This document shows, piece by piece, positions 14,591 to 14,876 of a stretch of 14,876 bases of DNA (the first letter of the stretch is position 1; the number at the start of each line of letters is the position of its first letter). The position numbers and the translations under genes were made by a program. The notes under the pieces were generated by a model, which did no database searches, was not told where the DNA came from, and was given only the letters and a program-made list of their open reading frames with translations. The stretch spans positions 1 through 14,876 of the forward strand of contig CAAEEB010000054.1 in the NCBI GenBank assembly GCA_900754745.1. Reading direction: 5' to 3'. This DNA is from an uncultured Collinsella sp. Its GTDB lineage: Bacteria > Actinomycetota > Coriobacteriia > Coriobacteriales > Coriobacteriaceae.

Positions 14591-14876
14591 GTGGCAAAAC
14601 AGCGCGTTACGATCGCAGACGTCGCTCGAGAGGCGGGAACCTCGACGGCAAGCGTCTCGTATTACCTCAACGACAAACGAGAAAAACTTAGCGAAAAGAC
14701 GCAGAACAAAATCGCGCGCGTCATTAAGGAACTCGGATACGTTCCCAATGCCCAGGCGCAAACGCTCACCGGCAAACAAACCCACGTCATCGCCATCATC
14801 ATTTTGGATAACACCAACAAATGGGCGGGGCTCGTTCTCAATGGCATGGAGCAGGTCATGCTCCCCGCGGGCTACC
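14591..14876 (+). CDS. LacI-family regulator, 5' part only
   Basis: An open frame running off the window end (95 residues visible). A LacI HTH is at residues 5-27 (VTIADVAREAGTSTASVSYY), followed by the hinge region GYVPNAQAQTLTG and the start of the sugar-binding domain (HVIAIIILDNTNKWAGLVLNGMEQ). GTG at 14591 is chosen as start because AAGGAG lies 5 bases upstream and MAKQRVTIADVA is the usual opening; an in-frame ATG at 14555 has no clear Shine-Dalgarno. Divergence from the PTS-GatZ-transaldolase-transketolase operon makes it the likely local regulator, sensing the imported sugar or its phosphate. Confidence is high for family, moderate for target. Confidence 0.9.
   Translation, partial: MAKQRVTIADVAREAGTSTASVSYYLNDKREKLSEKTQNKIARVIKELGYVPNAQAQTLTGKQTHVIAIIILDNTNKWAGLVLNGMEQVMLPAGY

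Overview
The window looks like chromosomal DNA of a high-GC Gram-positive gut anaerobe of the Collinsella / Coriobacteriia type (Actinomycetota). This is an inference from GC-rich third codon positions, strong Shine-Dalgarno sites, TACAAT-type -10 boxes and the gene repertoire (GlmS, fructose-type PTS, split transketolase, LacI and GntR regulators, LarE). No rRNA or tRNA gene, CRISPR array, or intact transposase is visible.

Left part (1-6200). A YeiH-type membrane exporter (minus) is divergent from an FCD-type GntR regulator (plus). glmS (minus) follows, with a strong terminator, and its upstream region carries a compact operator-like set of TGGTAT inverted repeats. A LacI-family regulator (plus) converges on a HAD phosphatase/phosphomutase (minus), with a shared AT-rich terminator hairpin between them.

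Middle (6200-8085). A LarE-type sulfur transferase (plus) carries three cysteines that could hold an iron-sulfur cluster. It is followed by about 850 bases without an intact gene. That stretch is rich in structure: a perfect 12-bp hairpin, a nested hairpin, two copies of a dispersed ~51-bp repeat, a relic of a winged-helix protein end, a cluster of nine TTTAGAGAGA-type motifs in palindromes, and a 26-bp-arm inverted repeat.

Right part (8085-14876). A six-gene minus-strand operon reads, in transcription order: fructose-type PTS EIIBC, a GatZ/KbaZ-family protein, a transaldolase of the small TalC/FSA type, transketolase N half, transketolase C half, and PTS EIIA. A divergent LacI-family gene, cut by the window end, probably controls it. 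The likely logic is import and phosphorylation of a sugar by EIIA/EIIBC, then isomerisation or cleavage by the GatZ-like protein, then carbon shuffling into the pentose-phosphate pool by the transaldolase and transketolase. No GatY/KbaY aldolase and no sugar-phosphate kinase are present, so the GatZ-like protein probably acts alone, possibly as a ketose-phosphate 4-epimerase. The three long intergenic gaps inside the operon each contain a strong hairpin, one with a pseudoknot-like complementary loop.

A dispersed ~51-bp repeat occurs four times in gene gaps (2039, 4195, 7415, 7955). Two copies abut terminators and one supplies the -35 box of a LacI gene.
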